64,000 bases of DNA from Cohnella algarum (lineage in GTDB: Bacteria; Bacillota; Bacilli; Paenibacillales; Paenibacillaceae). Each line of letters starts with the position of its first letter. Positions within the stretch are counted from its first letter, which is position 1. Of this stretch, positions 27,465 to 36,050 are shown piece by piece. The translations under genes were made by a program, and so were the position numbers. Below the pieces are notes generated by a model that saw nothing but the letters and a program-made list of their open reading frames with translations, made no database searches and was not told the DNA's origin. Where the stretch lies: the NCBI RefSeq assembly GCF_016937515.1, contig NZ_JAFHKM010000002.1:3095001-3159000 (forward strand), read 5' to 3'.

Positions 27465-30400
27465 CTAGATCAATTCGGACTTCTGGAGCAGGCGCTGCAT
27501 GAGAGTTGCTACTTCCGCACGGGTGATGAACGCTTTGGGAGCCAACTCCGAAGCGCTTCGACCCGTTGACACCCCTGCCTGCAAGCTGTCCGCAATGCCC
27601 GATTTTGCCCAGTCGCCGATTTCGTCTGCGTCGGCGTACGCGCCGAGCGCAATCTCGGAAGCTGGAGACGAGAGCTTGTCTTGTAGCCCCGTCAACTGCA
27701 TGGCCTTCGCGATCATCGTCAGCGCTTGCTCGCGAGTGATCTTGTCCGCCGGTCGGAACGTTCCGTCCTCGAATCCGGTAATCAGATGATACTCGTAAGC
27801 CGTCGCGACCGCGCTCGCATACCAATCCGCCGCCTTTACGTCCGAGAACGCCGAGGTTTCATTATCCAGCTTAAGTCCTAATCCGCGTACCAAGATCGCT
27901 GCAAACTCGGCTCTTGTGATGTCCCGGTTCGGGCTGAACAGCCCGCTTCCCGTGCCGTCGACGACCATGCGGGACCCCATGTCGTTTGCCGCGACTTTCG
28001 CCCAGTGGTTTTCGACGTCGCTGAATTCGACCGGATTCCAGATAACGGAATACAAGCTGTTAGTCAGACTGTTGATGACCGCGTAATACTTCCCGTCGAT
28101 CATCTCGATCTTGGTCGGAACGTGGCGAACGGTTCCGTCCGGATCGGTTACGACTCCTGTGGTGATGCGGTTAGAATCGACGCCGTCGGGAATGTTGATG
28201 GTTCGCTCCACGTAAGCGTCAAACCGGCTGATCTCGACCGTCTGGCCGCCATAGGTACCTTGCACGATAAACTCGACCGGCGGGACGACGAGACTAAAGC
28301 CGCCCTGCGAAGCCGTATCCTCCACAAGCTTGACGGCGTCAGCTGTCGGGGTCGCGATTTGAATATGAATCTTGATGTCTTGCAGATTTACTGTTTGCCC
28401 TAATTGGCTTGAGATGGAATCAATGTTAATCTGCCGGGCTGGCAGCGTATAGGTCCCTTGTTGCGTCCTGATCTCAACGACCGCTTGCTTCTGCTCCATA
28501 TTTTTGACCATCTGACCGTTCAGTTCAACGACAACCGCATCCGTTCCGGTATTAACCGGAATGATGACCACGGCGTTCTCTCCCTCTGCCGCGAGCATCT
28601 TATCCAGCTTGTCCGGGTCCGCTGCTACGGTGGTGACCGATTGATCGTTGAGGGTCGAGGTTGTCACGGTTCCCGCATTCCCTACTTTGCCGTTGACGAG
28701 AACTTCAATTTCGTTTGTTGCCGGTTCGGGCGAGGTTACCGGTGTCGGCGTCGTGATAACCGGAGAAGGATTGGATACCGTCACCTCGCTAAATGCGGTA
28801 AACCCGCCGTCAGCTGTCATCGCCGTAATCGTCGCCGTTCCGGCGGCTACCGGCGTCACTACGCCGTATGCTACCGTCGCAACGCTTGGATTGCTCGAAC
28901 TCCACGTGACGTTTTTGTTCGTCGCGTTCGATGGTGCAACTGTTGCCTTCAGCGCTGCCGTTGCGCCTCCCGCCGTCAAGGTTAATGTCGGCTTATCCAA
29001 CGTTAGGCCTGTTACGGGTATCGTTGTCGGCGGAGCCGTCTCAATTGCCACCACCGTGACGGTGAACGTTTTGGTCTCGGTTTCGCTGCCTTTCGTAATC
29101 GTGGCCGTGAGCGTGACGGTTTGGTCTCCTGTCGTGAAGGAAGGAGGGGTAACGTTTCCGTCTTCTCCGATAACGGCCGGATCGCTGGATGCCCAGGTGA
29201 TCGTCGTGTCGCTTGCTCCCGCAGTCGGAAGCGTCAAATCCTGGGTGACGCTCGTTTCGCTGTCGCCGCTGCCATAGCCGATTTCCAATGCGGCTTTGGC
29301 ATTCGCTACGGCTTCGGCATCGGATTCAGGCAGTGCTTTCACCGTGACGGTGAACGTTTTGGTGTCGGTTTCGCTGCCTTTCGTAATCGTGGCCGTGAGC
29401 GTGACGGTTTGGTCTCCTGTCGTGAAGGAAGGAGGGGTAACGTTTCCGTCTTCTCCGATAACGGCCAGATCGCTGGATGCCCAGGTGATCGTCGTGTCGC
29501 TTGCTCCCGCAGTCGGAAGCGTCAAATCCTGGGTGACGCTCGTTTCGCTGTCGCCGCTGCCATAGCCGATTTCCAATGCGGCTTTGGCATTCGCTACGGC
29601 TTCGGCATCGGATTCAGGCAGGGCTTTCACCGTGACGGTGAACGTTTTGGTGTCGGTTGCCGTCCCTTTCGTAATCGTGGCCGTGAGTGTGACGGTTTGG
29701 TCTCCTGCCGTGAAGGAAGGAGGGGTAACGTTTCCGTCTTCTCCGATGACGGCCAGATCGCTGGATGCCCAGGTGATCGTCGTGTCGCTTGCTCCCGCAG
29801 TCGGGAGCGTCAAATCCTGGGTGACGCTCGTTTCGCTGTCGCCGCTGCCATAGCCGATTTCCAATGCGGCTTTGGCATTCGCTACGGCTTCGGCATCGGA
29901 TTCAGGCAGGGCTTTCACCGTGACGGTGAACGTTTTGGTGTCGGTTGCCGTCCCTTTCGTAATCGTGGCCGTGAGCGTGACGGTTTGGTCTCCTGCCGTG
30001 AAGGAAGGAGGGGTAACGTTTCCGTCTTCTCCGATAACGGCCGGATCGCTGGATGCCCAGGTGATCGTCGTGTCGCTTGCTCCCGCAGTCGGAAGCGTCA
30101 AATCCTGGGTGACGCTCGTTTCGCTGTCGCCGCTGCCATAGCCGATTTCCAATGCGGCTTTGGCATTCGCTACGGCTTCGGCATCGGATTCAGGCAGTGC
30201 TTTCACCGTGACGGTGAACGTTTTGGTGTCGGTTTCGCTGCCTTTCGTAATCGTGGCCGTGAGCGTGACGGTTTGGTCTCCTGTCGTGAAGGAAGGAGGG
30301 GTAACGTTTCCGTCTTCTCCGATAACGGCCAGATCGCTGGATGCCCAGGTGATCGTCGTGTCGCTTGCTCCCGCAGTCGGAAGCGTCAAATCCTGGGTGA

Positions 30401-32297
30401 CGCTCGTTTCGCTGTCGCCGCTGCCATAGCCGATTTCCAATGCGGCTTTGGCATTCGCTACGGCTTCGGCATCGGATTCAGGCAGGGCTTTCACCGTGAC
30501 GGTGAACGTTTTGGTCTCGGTTTCACTGCCCTTCTTGATCGTAGCCGTGAGCGTGACGGTTTGGTCTCCTGCCGTGAAGGAAGGAGGGGTAACGTTTCCG
30601 TCTTCTCCGATGACGGCCAGATCGCTGGATGCCCAGGTGATCGTCGTGTCGCTTGCTCCCGCAGTCGGAAGCGTCAAATCCTGGGTGACGCTCGTTTCGC
30701 TGTCGCCGCTGCCATAGCCGATTTCCAATGCGGCTTTGGCATTCGCTACGGCTTCGGCATCGGATTCAGGCAGGGCTTTCACCGTGACGGTGAACGTTTT
30801 GGTGTCGGTTTCGCTGCCTTTCGTAATCGTGGCCGTGAGCGTGACGGTTTGGTCTCCTGTCGTTGACGATGGAAGGGTGACCTTTCCGTCTTCTCCGATA
30901 ACGGCCAGATCGCTGGATGCCCAGGTGATCGTCGTGCCGCTTGCTCCCGAAATCGGGAGCGTCAGGTCTTGCGTGACGCTCGTTTCGCTGTCGCCGCTGC
31001 CATAGCCGATTTCCAATGCGGCTTTGGCATTCGCTACGGCTTCGGCATCGGATTCAGGCAGGGCTTTCACCGTGACGGTGAACGTTTTGGTGTCGGTTGC
31101 CGTCCCTTTCGTAATCGTGGCCGTGAGTGTGACGGTTTGGTCTCCTGCCGTGAAGGAAGGAGGGGTAACGTTTCCGTCTACTCCGATGACGGCCAGATCG
31201 CTGGAAGACCAGGTAATCGTCGTGCCGCTTGCTCCCGAAATCGGGAGCGTCAGGTCTTGCGTGACGCTCGTTTCACTGTCGCCGCTGCCATAGCCGATTT
31301 CCAATGCGGCTTTGGCATCCGCTACGGCATCGGCATCGGTCACAAGAGGCTGAAGTGCCGGATACTGCCCGCCACTTATCTCCCATACGGTCTCGAAGTC
31401 CCAACCCGCGCCGGTGAACGTAGATTTCGTCTGCATTTCAGCGGTCGATTTCGGATCGCCTTTCCCTGTATCCGTTTGTTGAGTGGTTGTAGTGTCATAA
31501 AAACTGGAAGTTATCGTTCCGGAATCATTATTTCCAATCAGACCTCCGACTGGGGCGGTGCCGCTCACCTTACCGGCGGCATAACTGTTGATGATTTGTC
31601 CCCTGTAATTTCTTCCTATGAGCCCGCCAACGTTTCCGGCACCCTTCACCTCTCCGGTAGCGTAACTATTATCGATGACGGAAGCCGCATTAGCGTATCC
31701 GCTCAATCCGCCGACATAATTGTAGCCGTTGCCCGTTACTGTGGCGCTTGAGGAACTTTTGCTGATTTTCCCATAATTATCTCCAACTAATCCGCCAACA
31801 TAATTACCGGCACTTGACACATTCCCGTTGACAGAGCTATAGCTGATGTTTCCGCCATGATTTCTGCCAACTAAGCCGCCAACTGTCAACCTTCCTGTTA
31901 CATTTACATTTACCAGTTTGACATTTTCGATTTTTCCGTAACTGCCCACCCAACCGAATAACCCAACATTGTCGATATCCGTTCGATTAATCGTCAAGTT
32001 AGTGATTGTATGACCGGCTCCGTCAAAACGACCTAAAAAATTTGCCGAGGCATTTCCTATCGGCTCCCAATTCGAATAACTGCTCAAGTCGATATCATTG
32101 CCGAGCTTATAGGAAGAACCAAGTTTATCCCTGACGCTATTGAGTTGATCGGCGTCCGTGATGATATACGGATCAGTTGCAGTTCCCGAACCTGTCATGG
32201 GCGTCCCCGCCGCATCGGCCGGGTGACTGTACAAGAACGGTTGGATGATAGAAAGCAGCATTAACAAAAACAATCCAAGTGAAATTCTGCGTTTCAT
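27465..32297 (-). CDS. SLH-anchored surface protein with GLUG region and eight Ig-like repeats
   Basis: A 1610-residue protein, taking ATG at 32297 behind AAGGGAG rather than the longer frame from 32369. The signal peptide MKRRISLGLFLLMLLSIIQP ends near a PADAA cleavage site (about 30). Residues about 110-300 are GLUG repeats (VGGLVGRNHGG, VGGLSGYAN, VGGLIGRNYRG). Residues about 320-1085 are eight 96-residue Ig-like repeats (each with AKAALEIGYGSGDSETSVTQ and a TITWASSDLAVIG core). A Big_2 domain (VTGLTLDKPTLTLTAGG) follows, then a 230-residue region shared with the protein at 47888. Three SLH domains (about 1424-1610) bind cell-wall polysaccharide. Likely role: adhesion or surface-layer function. 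Confidence 0.92.
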   Translation of the reverse strand: MKRRISLGLFLLMLLSIIQPFLYSHPADAAGTPMTGSGTATDPYIITDADQLNSVRDKLGSSYKLGNDIDLSSYSNWEPIGNASANFLGRFDGAGHTITNLTINRTDIDNVGLFGWVGSYGKIENVKLVNVNVTGRLTVGGLVGRNHGGNISYSSVNGNVSSAGNYVGGLVGDNYGKISKSSSSATVTGNGYNYVGGLSGYANAASVIDNSYATGEVKGAGNVGGLIGRNYRGQIINSYAAGKVSGTAPVGGLIGNNDSGTITSSFYDTTTTQQTDTGKGDPKSTAEMQTKSTFTGAGWDFETVWEISGGQYPALQPLVTDADAVADAKAALEIGYGSGDSETSVTQDLTLPISGASGTTITWSSSDLAVIGVDGNVTPPSFTAGDQTVTLTATITKGTATDTKTFTVTVKALPESDAEAVANAKAALEIGYGSGDSETSVTQDLTLPISGASGTTITWASSDLAVIGEDGKVTLPSSTTGDQTVTLTATITKGSETDTKTFTVTVKALPESDAEAVANAKAALEIGYGSGDSETSVTQDLTLPTAGASDTTITWASSDLAVIGEDGNVTPPSFTAGDQTVTLTATIKKGSETETKTFTVTVKALPESDAEAVANAKAALEIGYGSGDSETSVTQDLTLPTAGASDTTITWASSDLAVIGEDGNVTPPSFTTGDQTVTLTATITKGSETDTKTFTVTVKALPESDAEAVANAKAALEIGYGSGDSETSVTQDLTLPTAGASDTTITWASSDPAVIGEDGNVTPPSFTAGDQTVTLTATITKGTATDTKTFTVTVKALPESDAEAVANAKAALEIGYGSGDSETSVTQDLTLPTAGASDTTITWASSDLAVIGEDGNVTPPSFTAGDQTVTLTATITKGTATDTKTFTVTVKALPESDAEAVANAKAALEIGYGSGDSETSVTQDLTLPTAGASDTTITWASSDLAVIGEDGNVTPPSFTTGDQTVTLTATITKGSETDTKTFTVTVKALPESDAEAVANAKAALEIGYGSGDSETSVTQDLTLPTAGASDTTITWASSDPAVIGEDGNVTPPSFTTGDQTVTLTATITKGSETETKTFTVTVVAIETAPPTTIPVTGLTLDKPTLTLTAGGATAALKATVAPSNATNKNVTWSSSNPSVATVAYGVVTPVAAGTATITAMTADGGFTAFSEVTVSNPSPVITTPTPVTSPEPATNEIEVLVNGKVGNAGTVTTSTLNDQSVTTVAADPDKLDKMLAAEGENAVVIIPVNTGTDAVVVELNGQMVKNMEQKQAVVEIRTQQGTYTLPARQINIDSISSQLGQTVNLQDIKIHIQIATPTADAVKLVEDTASQGGFSLVVPPVEFIVQGTYGGQTVEISRFDAYVERTINIPDGVDSNRITTGVVTDPDGTVRHVPTKIEMIDGKYYAVINSLTNSLYSVIWNPVEFSDVENHWAKVAANDMGSRMVVDGTGSGLFSPNRDITRAEFAAILVRGLGLKLDNETSAFSDVKAADWYASAVATAYEYHLITGFEDGTFRPADKITREQALTMIAKAMQLTGLQDKLSSPASEIALGAYADADEIGDWAKSGIADSLQAGVSTGRSASELAPKAFITRAEVATLMQRLLQKSELI
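29040..31340 (-). repeat. Tandem array of eight 288-bp repeats inside the SLH protein gene
   Basis: The period is exactly 288 bp (96 codons) over about 2.3 kb, eight units. Inner units are nearly identical at nucleotide level, differing at a few positions (DLAV/DPAV, TAGDQ/TTGDQ, KGSETD/KGTATD variants). The two units encoding the start of the array (plus-strand 30740-31340) are more divergent. The pattern points to recent unequal recombination within the array. Confidence 0.93.
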
Positions 32298-32359
32298 GTT
32301 TTTCTCCCTTCGAATGATGTCAAAAAATGACGAAAGTCTAAGGACAGGATACCGATCAT

Positions 32360-32377
32360 CGCTTAACAAACGCTTAA
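32360..32377 (-). promoter_or_regulatory. Direct repeat upstream of the SLH gene, Pho-box-like
   Basis: On the minus strand TTAAGCG occurs twice 11 bp apart (TTAAGCG-TTTG-TTAAGCG), about 65 bp before the start of the surface-protein gene. Two TTAA-type half-sites one helical turn apart are the usual footprint of OmpR/PhoP-family regulators. No clear -10/-35 pair was identified nearby. Confidence 0.4.
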
Positions 32378-32419
32378 AGCCCTCCTTGAACGATCACTGA
32401 AATACCGGCGAAGAAATAC

Positions 32420-32692
32420 GCGATGTGCTGGACGAAGCCATTCGTTATTCGCAAGGAATTACGCAGTCGACAGGCGCCCCTATTCGTGCATTTGAGATAT
32501 GACGTTTACCTAAATGCAGAAGAGGGCGTCAAGAGCGCGTACAATATTGAAGTAAAAGATCGGGAGACAAGGCCGAATCGTCAAAAGCAAGCGAAGCGCC
32601 TGCAAGCGAGTCTTCCGAAAAGAACGAAGCTTTAACACCTATACCGTGGCCGAGGGAGATAATCTCTTCAGAATTGCTCAGGCGGAATTGGT
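32420..32692 (+). pseudogene. Relic of a secreted LysM protein, perhaps a 5'-nucleotidase
   Basis: Protein-like pieces follow one another in different frames: TGEEIRDVLDEAIRYSQG (similar in style to the C-terminal domain of 5'-nucleotidases), DVYLNAEEGVKSAYNIEVKD, a linker rich in Ser/Ala/Glu, and finally NTYTVAEGDNLFRIAQAELV, a LysM start. A missing T in the TTT at 32631-32633 would join linker and LysM. The relic lacks its front half. The nucleotidase guess is weak; the LysM call is firmer. Confidence 0.5.
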
Positions 32693-32722
32693 AAAGAGGG
32701 GAAGAACCCCTCTTTTTTTTTC
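32693..32722 (+). terminator. Terminator after the LysM relic
   Basis: AAAGAGGGG / CCCCTCTTT stem with a short loop is followed by eight T. It supports the view that a real plus-strand gene once ended here. It may also terminate the minus-strand WYL gene ending at 32750. Confidence 0.85.
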
Positions 32723-32749
32723 ATCCTTAATGTCGGTTTGAATCCATAT

Positions 32750-33661
32750 TTAAGCATAGTTCTCCATCATGCTGGTTAAATAATTACAAAAGTCCGCTAC
32801 GTAAGATTTGGGCTCTATGATTTTCAGATGGGTGCCGAAACCGGCTAAAAATTGAAATCCTACACTGTTTTGAGGAATATGAACGGTGGCTAATAAAAAT
32901 TCGGAACTATAATTCTCAATGCTTTTTCGACCGTACCTTTCCATGAATTGATCTTTTATGCTGGGCGATATCAATGCCTTAACCGCGACGAGCTGCGGTT
33001 GAAAGCTTGCTTCGCGTTCTTGTTCCGACCAATCGCTTCTAGGGTGAAACGTTCTTTCATCCATCGCAAGGTGATCGATCCGGGATAATTTAAACGTGCG
33101 ATATCCCTGACGATGCAAGCAGAATCCTTTCAGATACCAGCTCGATTCGCTAAAATGTAGCTCGTATGGCTCGACCGTGCGATTCGTTACAGCGCCATTT
33201 TTATCGATATAATCAAATGAAACCAACCTTCTCTTCGAGATGGATTCTTGGCATATTTTCAAGGTTTGAACCATTTCGGACCGGCCCTCCCAATCATAGA
33301 ACGACAGTTGAATGGAACGATTCCGAGACAAGGGGCTAACCATGGCTTCTATTTTTTTTATCGTCAATTCAACTTCTTCGCTAAGGAGAATTTGCTCCAA
33401 TCCGCCAAGCGCAGTCAATATATTCTCGATGTCGGTATTGCTTAGTAGACGTTTATCCACCTTATATTCATCCATAATGCCGTAGCCGCCATTCACCCCG
33501 TTGATCGAATAGATCGGAATGTTGGACAAGCTCAGGGTTTCCATATCGCGAAGGATCGTTCGTTTGGAAACGTTAAATAATTGCGCGAATTCGCTTGTTG
33601 GAACGACCTCTTTTTTCAGCAGGATCATGATGATCGAAATGAGTCTCTCGACCTTGTCCAT
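32750..33661 (-). CDS. WYL-domain transcriptional regulator (YafY type), copy 1
   Basis: A 303-residue protein. The N-terminal HTH_11 domain reads MDKVERLISIIMILLKKEVV, then TSEFAQLFNVSKRTILRDMETL. The WYL ligand-binding domain follows at about residues 135-210 (KRRLVSFDYIDKNG, ESSWYLKGFCLHRQGYRTFKLSRI), and a C-terminal WCX-like extension ends the protein. It is divergent from the VOC gene at 33762; a perfect inverted repeat lies between them and is the likely operator. Confidence 0.88.
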   Translation of the reverse strand: MDKVERLISIIMILLKKEVVPTSEFAQLFNVSKRTILRDMETLSLSNIPIYSINGVNGGYGIMDEYKVDKRLLSNTDIENILTALGGLEQILLSEEVELTIKKIEAMVSPLSRNRSIQLSFYDWEGRSEMVQTLKICQESISKRRLVSFDYIDKNGAVTNRTVEPYELHFSESSWYLKGFCLHRQGYRTFKLSRIDHLAMDERTFHPRSDWSEQEREASFQPQLVAVKALISPSIKDQFMERYGRKSIENYSSEFLLATVHIPQNSVGFQFLAGFGTHLKIIEPKSYVADFCNYLTSMMENYA

Positions 33662-33695
33662 ATTCGCCCTCTTTTTCTTTGTTTTATCTCACAAC

Positions 33696-33715
33696 GGTGA
33701 CAATAAGCTGTCACC
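33696..33715. promoter_or_regulatory. Operator between WYL regulator 1 and the VOC gene
   Basis: GGTGACA (33696-33702) and TGTCACC (33709-33715) are perfect inverted arms with a 6-bp spacer. A TATACT at 33726-33731 could be the -10 of the VOC gene. A similar TGACA...TGTCA pair is found in front of WYL regulator 3 (59312-59328). Confidence 0.65.
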
Positions 33716-33761
33716 TTTTATCCATTATACTACATGTATCTTAAGAAGGAGGTATTGCTTT

Positions 33762-34226
33762 ATGCCAGCTATTGCCTATTTGAATTTTGATGGAATTGCC
33801 GAACAAGCGATTGAATTTTATTCGGGGGCGTTAAAGGCGACTGAAGTGAAGAAAGTGAAATTCAAGGACTTCCCGCAAGATCCAAACTATCCGATGCCGG
33901 AAAATGAGTTAAATATGATCATGGAGTCATCGATCGAATTCGGCGGCGGGAAAATCATGATGTCGGATCTTTTGCCTTCCATGAAGACGGTAACGGGCGA
34001 GTTGACGAAAGGGAGCAACGTATGGATCAGTCTGGTCAACGAGGATAAGCAAGAACTGGAGGAATACTTCAATCGTTTGTCTGTCGGCGGCCATGTGATC
34101 ATGCCGTTATCCGATACGCCTTGGTCTTCGTGCTTCGGCATGCTGGTGGATCAGTTCGGGGTCTGCTGGAAATTTAATCGCGACGCGGATAAGTTTCTGG
34201 ATAACGTCATAGCCAAGCAAAAGTAA
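33762..34226 (+). CDS. VOC-superfamily (PhnB-like) protein
   Basis: 154 residues from the ATG behind AAGGAGG. It has the glyoxalase/bleomycin-resistance fold pattern: MPAIAYLNFDGIAEQAIEFY at the start, IMMSDLLPS in the middle, and MLVDQFGVCWKFN at the end. PhnB-like members are usually metal-binding dimers of unknown substrate. It is likely controlled by the divergent WYL regulator. A terminator follows. Confidence 0.85.
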   Translation: MPAIAYLNFDGIAEQAIEFYSGALKATEVKKVKFKDFPQDPNYPMPENELNMIMESSIEFGGGKIMMSDLLPSMKTVTGELTKGSNVWISLVNEDKQELEEYFNRLSVGGHVIMPLSDTPWSSCFGMLVDQFGVCWKFNRDADKFLDNVIAKQK

Positions 34227-34236
34227 CCCGCTCCCC

Positions 34237-34267
34237 AAAAAATGGTCTTTCATGAGGCCATTTTTTT
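34237..34267 (+). terminator. Terminator after the VOC gene
   Basis: AAAAAATGG and CCATTTTTT pair around an imperfect inner stem and are followed by T. It begins about 10 bp after the stop. Confidence 0.7.
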
Positions 34268-34325
34268 AATTCGATCTTTGTATATGTGCAGCGACCTTGC
34301 TGATTGGAAAAGGGGGATTTGATTG

Positions 34326-34895
34326 ATGGAAATTGAAAATCGGGTTCCGGCAACATCGAGAAAGGATCTAAGGAACTGGCTGCAGGAGAACGGCAAGACG
34401 GAAAAGTTTTGCTGGGTCCCGGTTAGCATGACGCCTACCCCTGATCGATTGTTATATTTGGACGCAGTCGAGGAAGCGTTGTGCTTTGGATGGATCGACG
34501 GAGTCAAAAAGAAAATTTCCGAAACGGAGCTGGCTCAAAGACTGTCTCCCCGAAGCAAAAAAAGTTCATGGACAGAATTGAATAAAGAACGTGTCCGCCG
34601 CCTTGAAAAGTTGGGGTTCATGACAGACGAAGGGAGAAGGGTTCTTCCCGATCTGGATCCCCGTTCTTTTCGAATAGATGAGGTTATCGAGCAAAGGCTG
34701 AAAGAGGATAAGCAAGTCTACGATCATTTCATGGCATTTCCGGATCTCTACAAAAGAGTTCGGATCGACACGATCCAAAGCATCAAGAATCAGCCGGAAT
34801 TGTTCAGGAGCAGATTGGACAAATTCATAGCAAACACAAGAGAAAACAAAATGTACGGCCAATGGAACGATCATGGGCGTCTGCTGAATTATTAA
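34326..34895 (+). CDS. YdeI/OmpD-associated family protein
   Basis: 189 residues with the family hallmarks: TSRKDLRNWLQENGKTE, YLDAVEEALCFGWIDG, RLSPRSKKSSWTELNKERVRRLEKLG and a C-terminal RIDTIQSIKNQPELF segment. Members are small cytoplasmic proteins, sometimes linked to bacteriocin or peptide tolerance. ATG at 34326 is chosen over the adjacent upstream TTG. It stands alone. Confidence 0.82.
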   Translation: MEIENRVPATSRKDLRNWLQENGKTEKFCWVPVSMTPTPDRLLYLDAVEEALCFGWIDGVKKKISETELAQRLSPRSKKSSWTELNKERVRRLEKLGFMTDEGRRVLPDLDPRSFRIDEVIEQRLKEDKQVYDHFMAFPDLYKRVRIDTIQSIKNQPELFRSRLDKFIANTRENKMYGQWNDHGRLLNY

Positions 34896-34960
34896 GATTT
34901 GGATGCTCAGGGGCTTTTCAAGCCTTCAGGTCAGGAAAGAACGGTCCGCCCAATCAATAC

Positions 34961-34990
34961 TTTCACTCTACTCAGTAGTACCTTTATAAT
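34961..34990 (+). promoter_or_regulatory. Probable promoter of the metallophosphatase gene
   Basis: TTTCAC (34961-34966), 18-bp spacer, TATAAT (34985-34990), 30 bp before the TTG start. A TACTCAGTA palindrome lies inside the spacer. Confidence 0.5.
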
Positions 34991-35019
34991 GAAGATGTAT
35001 TCGATAGGAGGTGGAATGA

Positions 35020-35715
35020 TTGAAATATTTTATTACGGATCTACACGGTGAGTACAACGGACTGGAAATCCTGTTGAAGCATGCAGAGATCGATTTTGCC
35101 AAGGACCAGGTTGTGTTCGGCGGCGACTATATCAATCGAGGGAAGCAAAGCGGTAACGTCATCAAGCGGATAAAAATGTTGTCCCAGGCTTATCCCCAAA
35201 ATGTAGTTGCCCTGATCGGCAATCACGAGGAGATGGCGAGGGATTATTATCTGAGCGGAGACAAGCTGTGGCTAAGCCACGGAGGGCGGGAAACGTTAAG
35301 GGACTTCGAGAAGACATTTTCCGGAGCCGAATTGAAAGAACATGTTGAATGGGTATGCAATCTTCCGATGGTTTACGAAGATGAAGAGTTCATCTATACG
35401 CATGCCGGTTTGAATCCATACGAGCCGCTGGATAAACAAAGCAGAGAAATCCTTTGGATGCCGGAGTCCGACTTTTACAGTATCTCAAAGGAGCACTTGT
35501 TCAGCTTAACGCGAAATAAACCGGTGATTCACGGCCATACGCCTGTCGAGCGAATTTATTTTGATGGGGGGAGGCTTAATTGCGATCTGGGAAGTCATAC
35601 CTATTTCATTGAAGAGGAAAGAGGGCTTGCGCTGGTCGATTTGAGCCGAATGACTTACTTTGTTTATAAACAGTTTACAGGCAAGGTTGAAAAGCGGAAA
35701 ATATCAAGATTTTAA
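35020..35715 (+). CDS. Metallophosphoesterase, PrpA-like protein phosphatase
   Basis: 231 residues. Metal-binding motifs of the calcineurin-like family are clear: ITDLHGEYNGL (DxH), VFGGDYINRGKQS (GDxxxRG), LIGNHEEM (GNHE), YTHAGLNP and VIHGHTPV. This order is that of PrpA/PrpB and bis(5'-nucleosyl)-tetraphosphatase-type enzymes. Start TTG at 35020 follows AGGAGGTGG. The substrate (phosphoprotein or dinucleotide) is not determined. Confidence 0.85.
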   Translation: MKYFITDLHGEYNGLEILLKHAEIDFAKDQVVFGGDYINRGKQSGNVIKRIKMLSQAYPQNVVALIGNHEEMARDYYLSGDKLWLSHGGRETLRDFEKTFSGAELKEHVEWVCNLPMVYEDEEFIYTHAGLNPYEPLDKQSREILWMPESDFYSISKEHLFSLTRNKPVIHGHTPVERIYFDGGRLNCDLGSHTYFIEEERGLALVDLSRMTYFVYKQFTGKVEKRKISRF

Positions 35716-35929
35716 TACCGCATTCCTAAGGGGAACGAGTTTATTTTAGTATGCAGGAAAGCTTAATTCTATAGACGGTTTGGCGAATGCAAGCCGGATT
35801 CTACCCTCCACTTTTGCCCTGTTCGGGCCCTGAATGACGCCCCTCCAATCGGTCGAGCCAGGCCGAAACTACAGCGAAGAAACTTCTTGACCATCTAGTT
35901 TTAATTCGGCATTATATTCCAGCTTTTTA
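35716..35929. other. Intergenic gap upstream of the iron-uptake promoter
   Basis: About 215 bp without a coding frame or recognisable RNA. The regulatory elements of the downstream operon begin at 35930. Confidence 0.4.
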
Positions 35930-35958
35930 TTGACAGATAGGCGAAAACACGGTATATT
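35930..35958 (+). promoter_or_regulatory. Sigma-A type promoter of the siderophore operon
   Basis: TTGACA (35930-35935), 17-bp spacer, TATATT (35953-35958): a near-consensus promoter, followed at once by the Fur box. Confidence 0.85.
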
Positions 35959-35972
35959 TATTTACTGTGCAA

Positions 35973-35989
35973 TTGATAATCATTATCAA
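35973..35989 (+). promoter_or_regulatory. Fur box
   Basis: TTGATAATCATTATCAA is an 8-1-8 perfect inverted repeat matching the classical Fur site. It starts 14 bp downstream of the -10, so iron-loaded Fur would block transcription of the ABC operon. Confidence 0.9.
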
Positions 35990-36050
35990 GGAACTTCGAC
36001 ATGGATGCAAGCAAGAACAAATATATTTTTGAGAAGGATGGATACGCGGA

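Noticed and set aside
29121..30866. Long open frame (over 580 codons) on the plus strand opposite the first SLH gene
   Set aside because: It consists of the 288-bp repeats read backwards; an open antisense frame follows from the repeated codon pattern. Composition is unnatural and there is no start context.
29040..31340. Regular repeats considered as a CRISPR array
   Set aside because: The period is 288 bp with no unique spacers, and the repeats are coding.
27465..32369. Longer start of the first SLH protein at 32369
   Set aside because: The extra 24 residues precede a typical signal peptide and lack a ribosome-binding site; ATG at 32297 has AAGGGAG at proper spacing.
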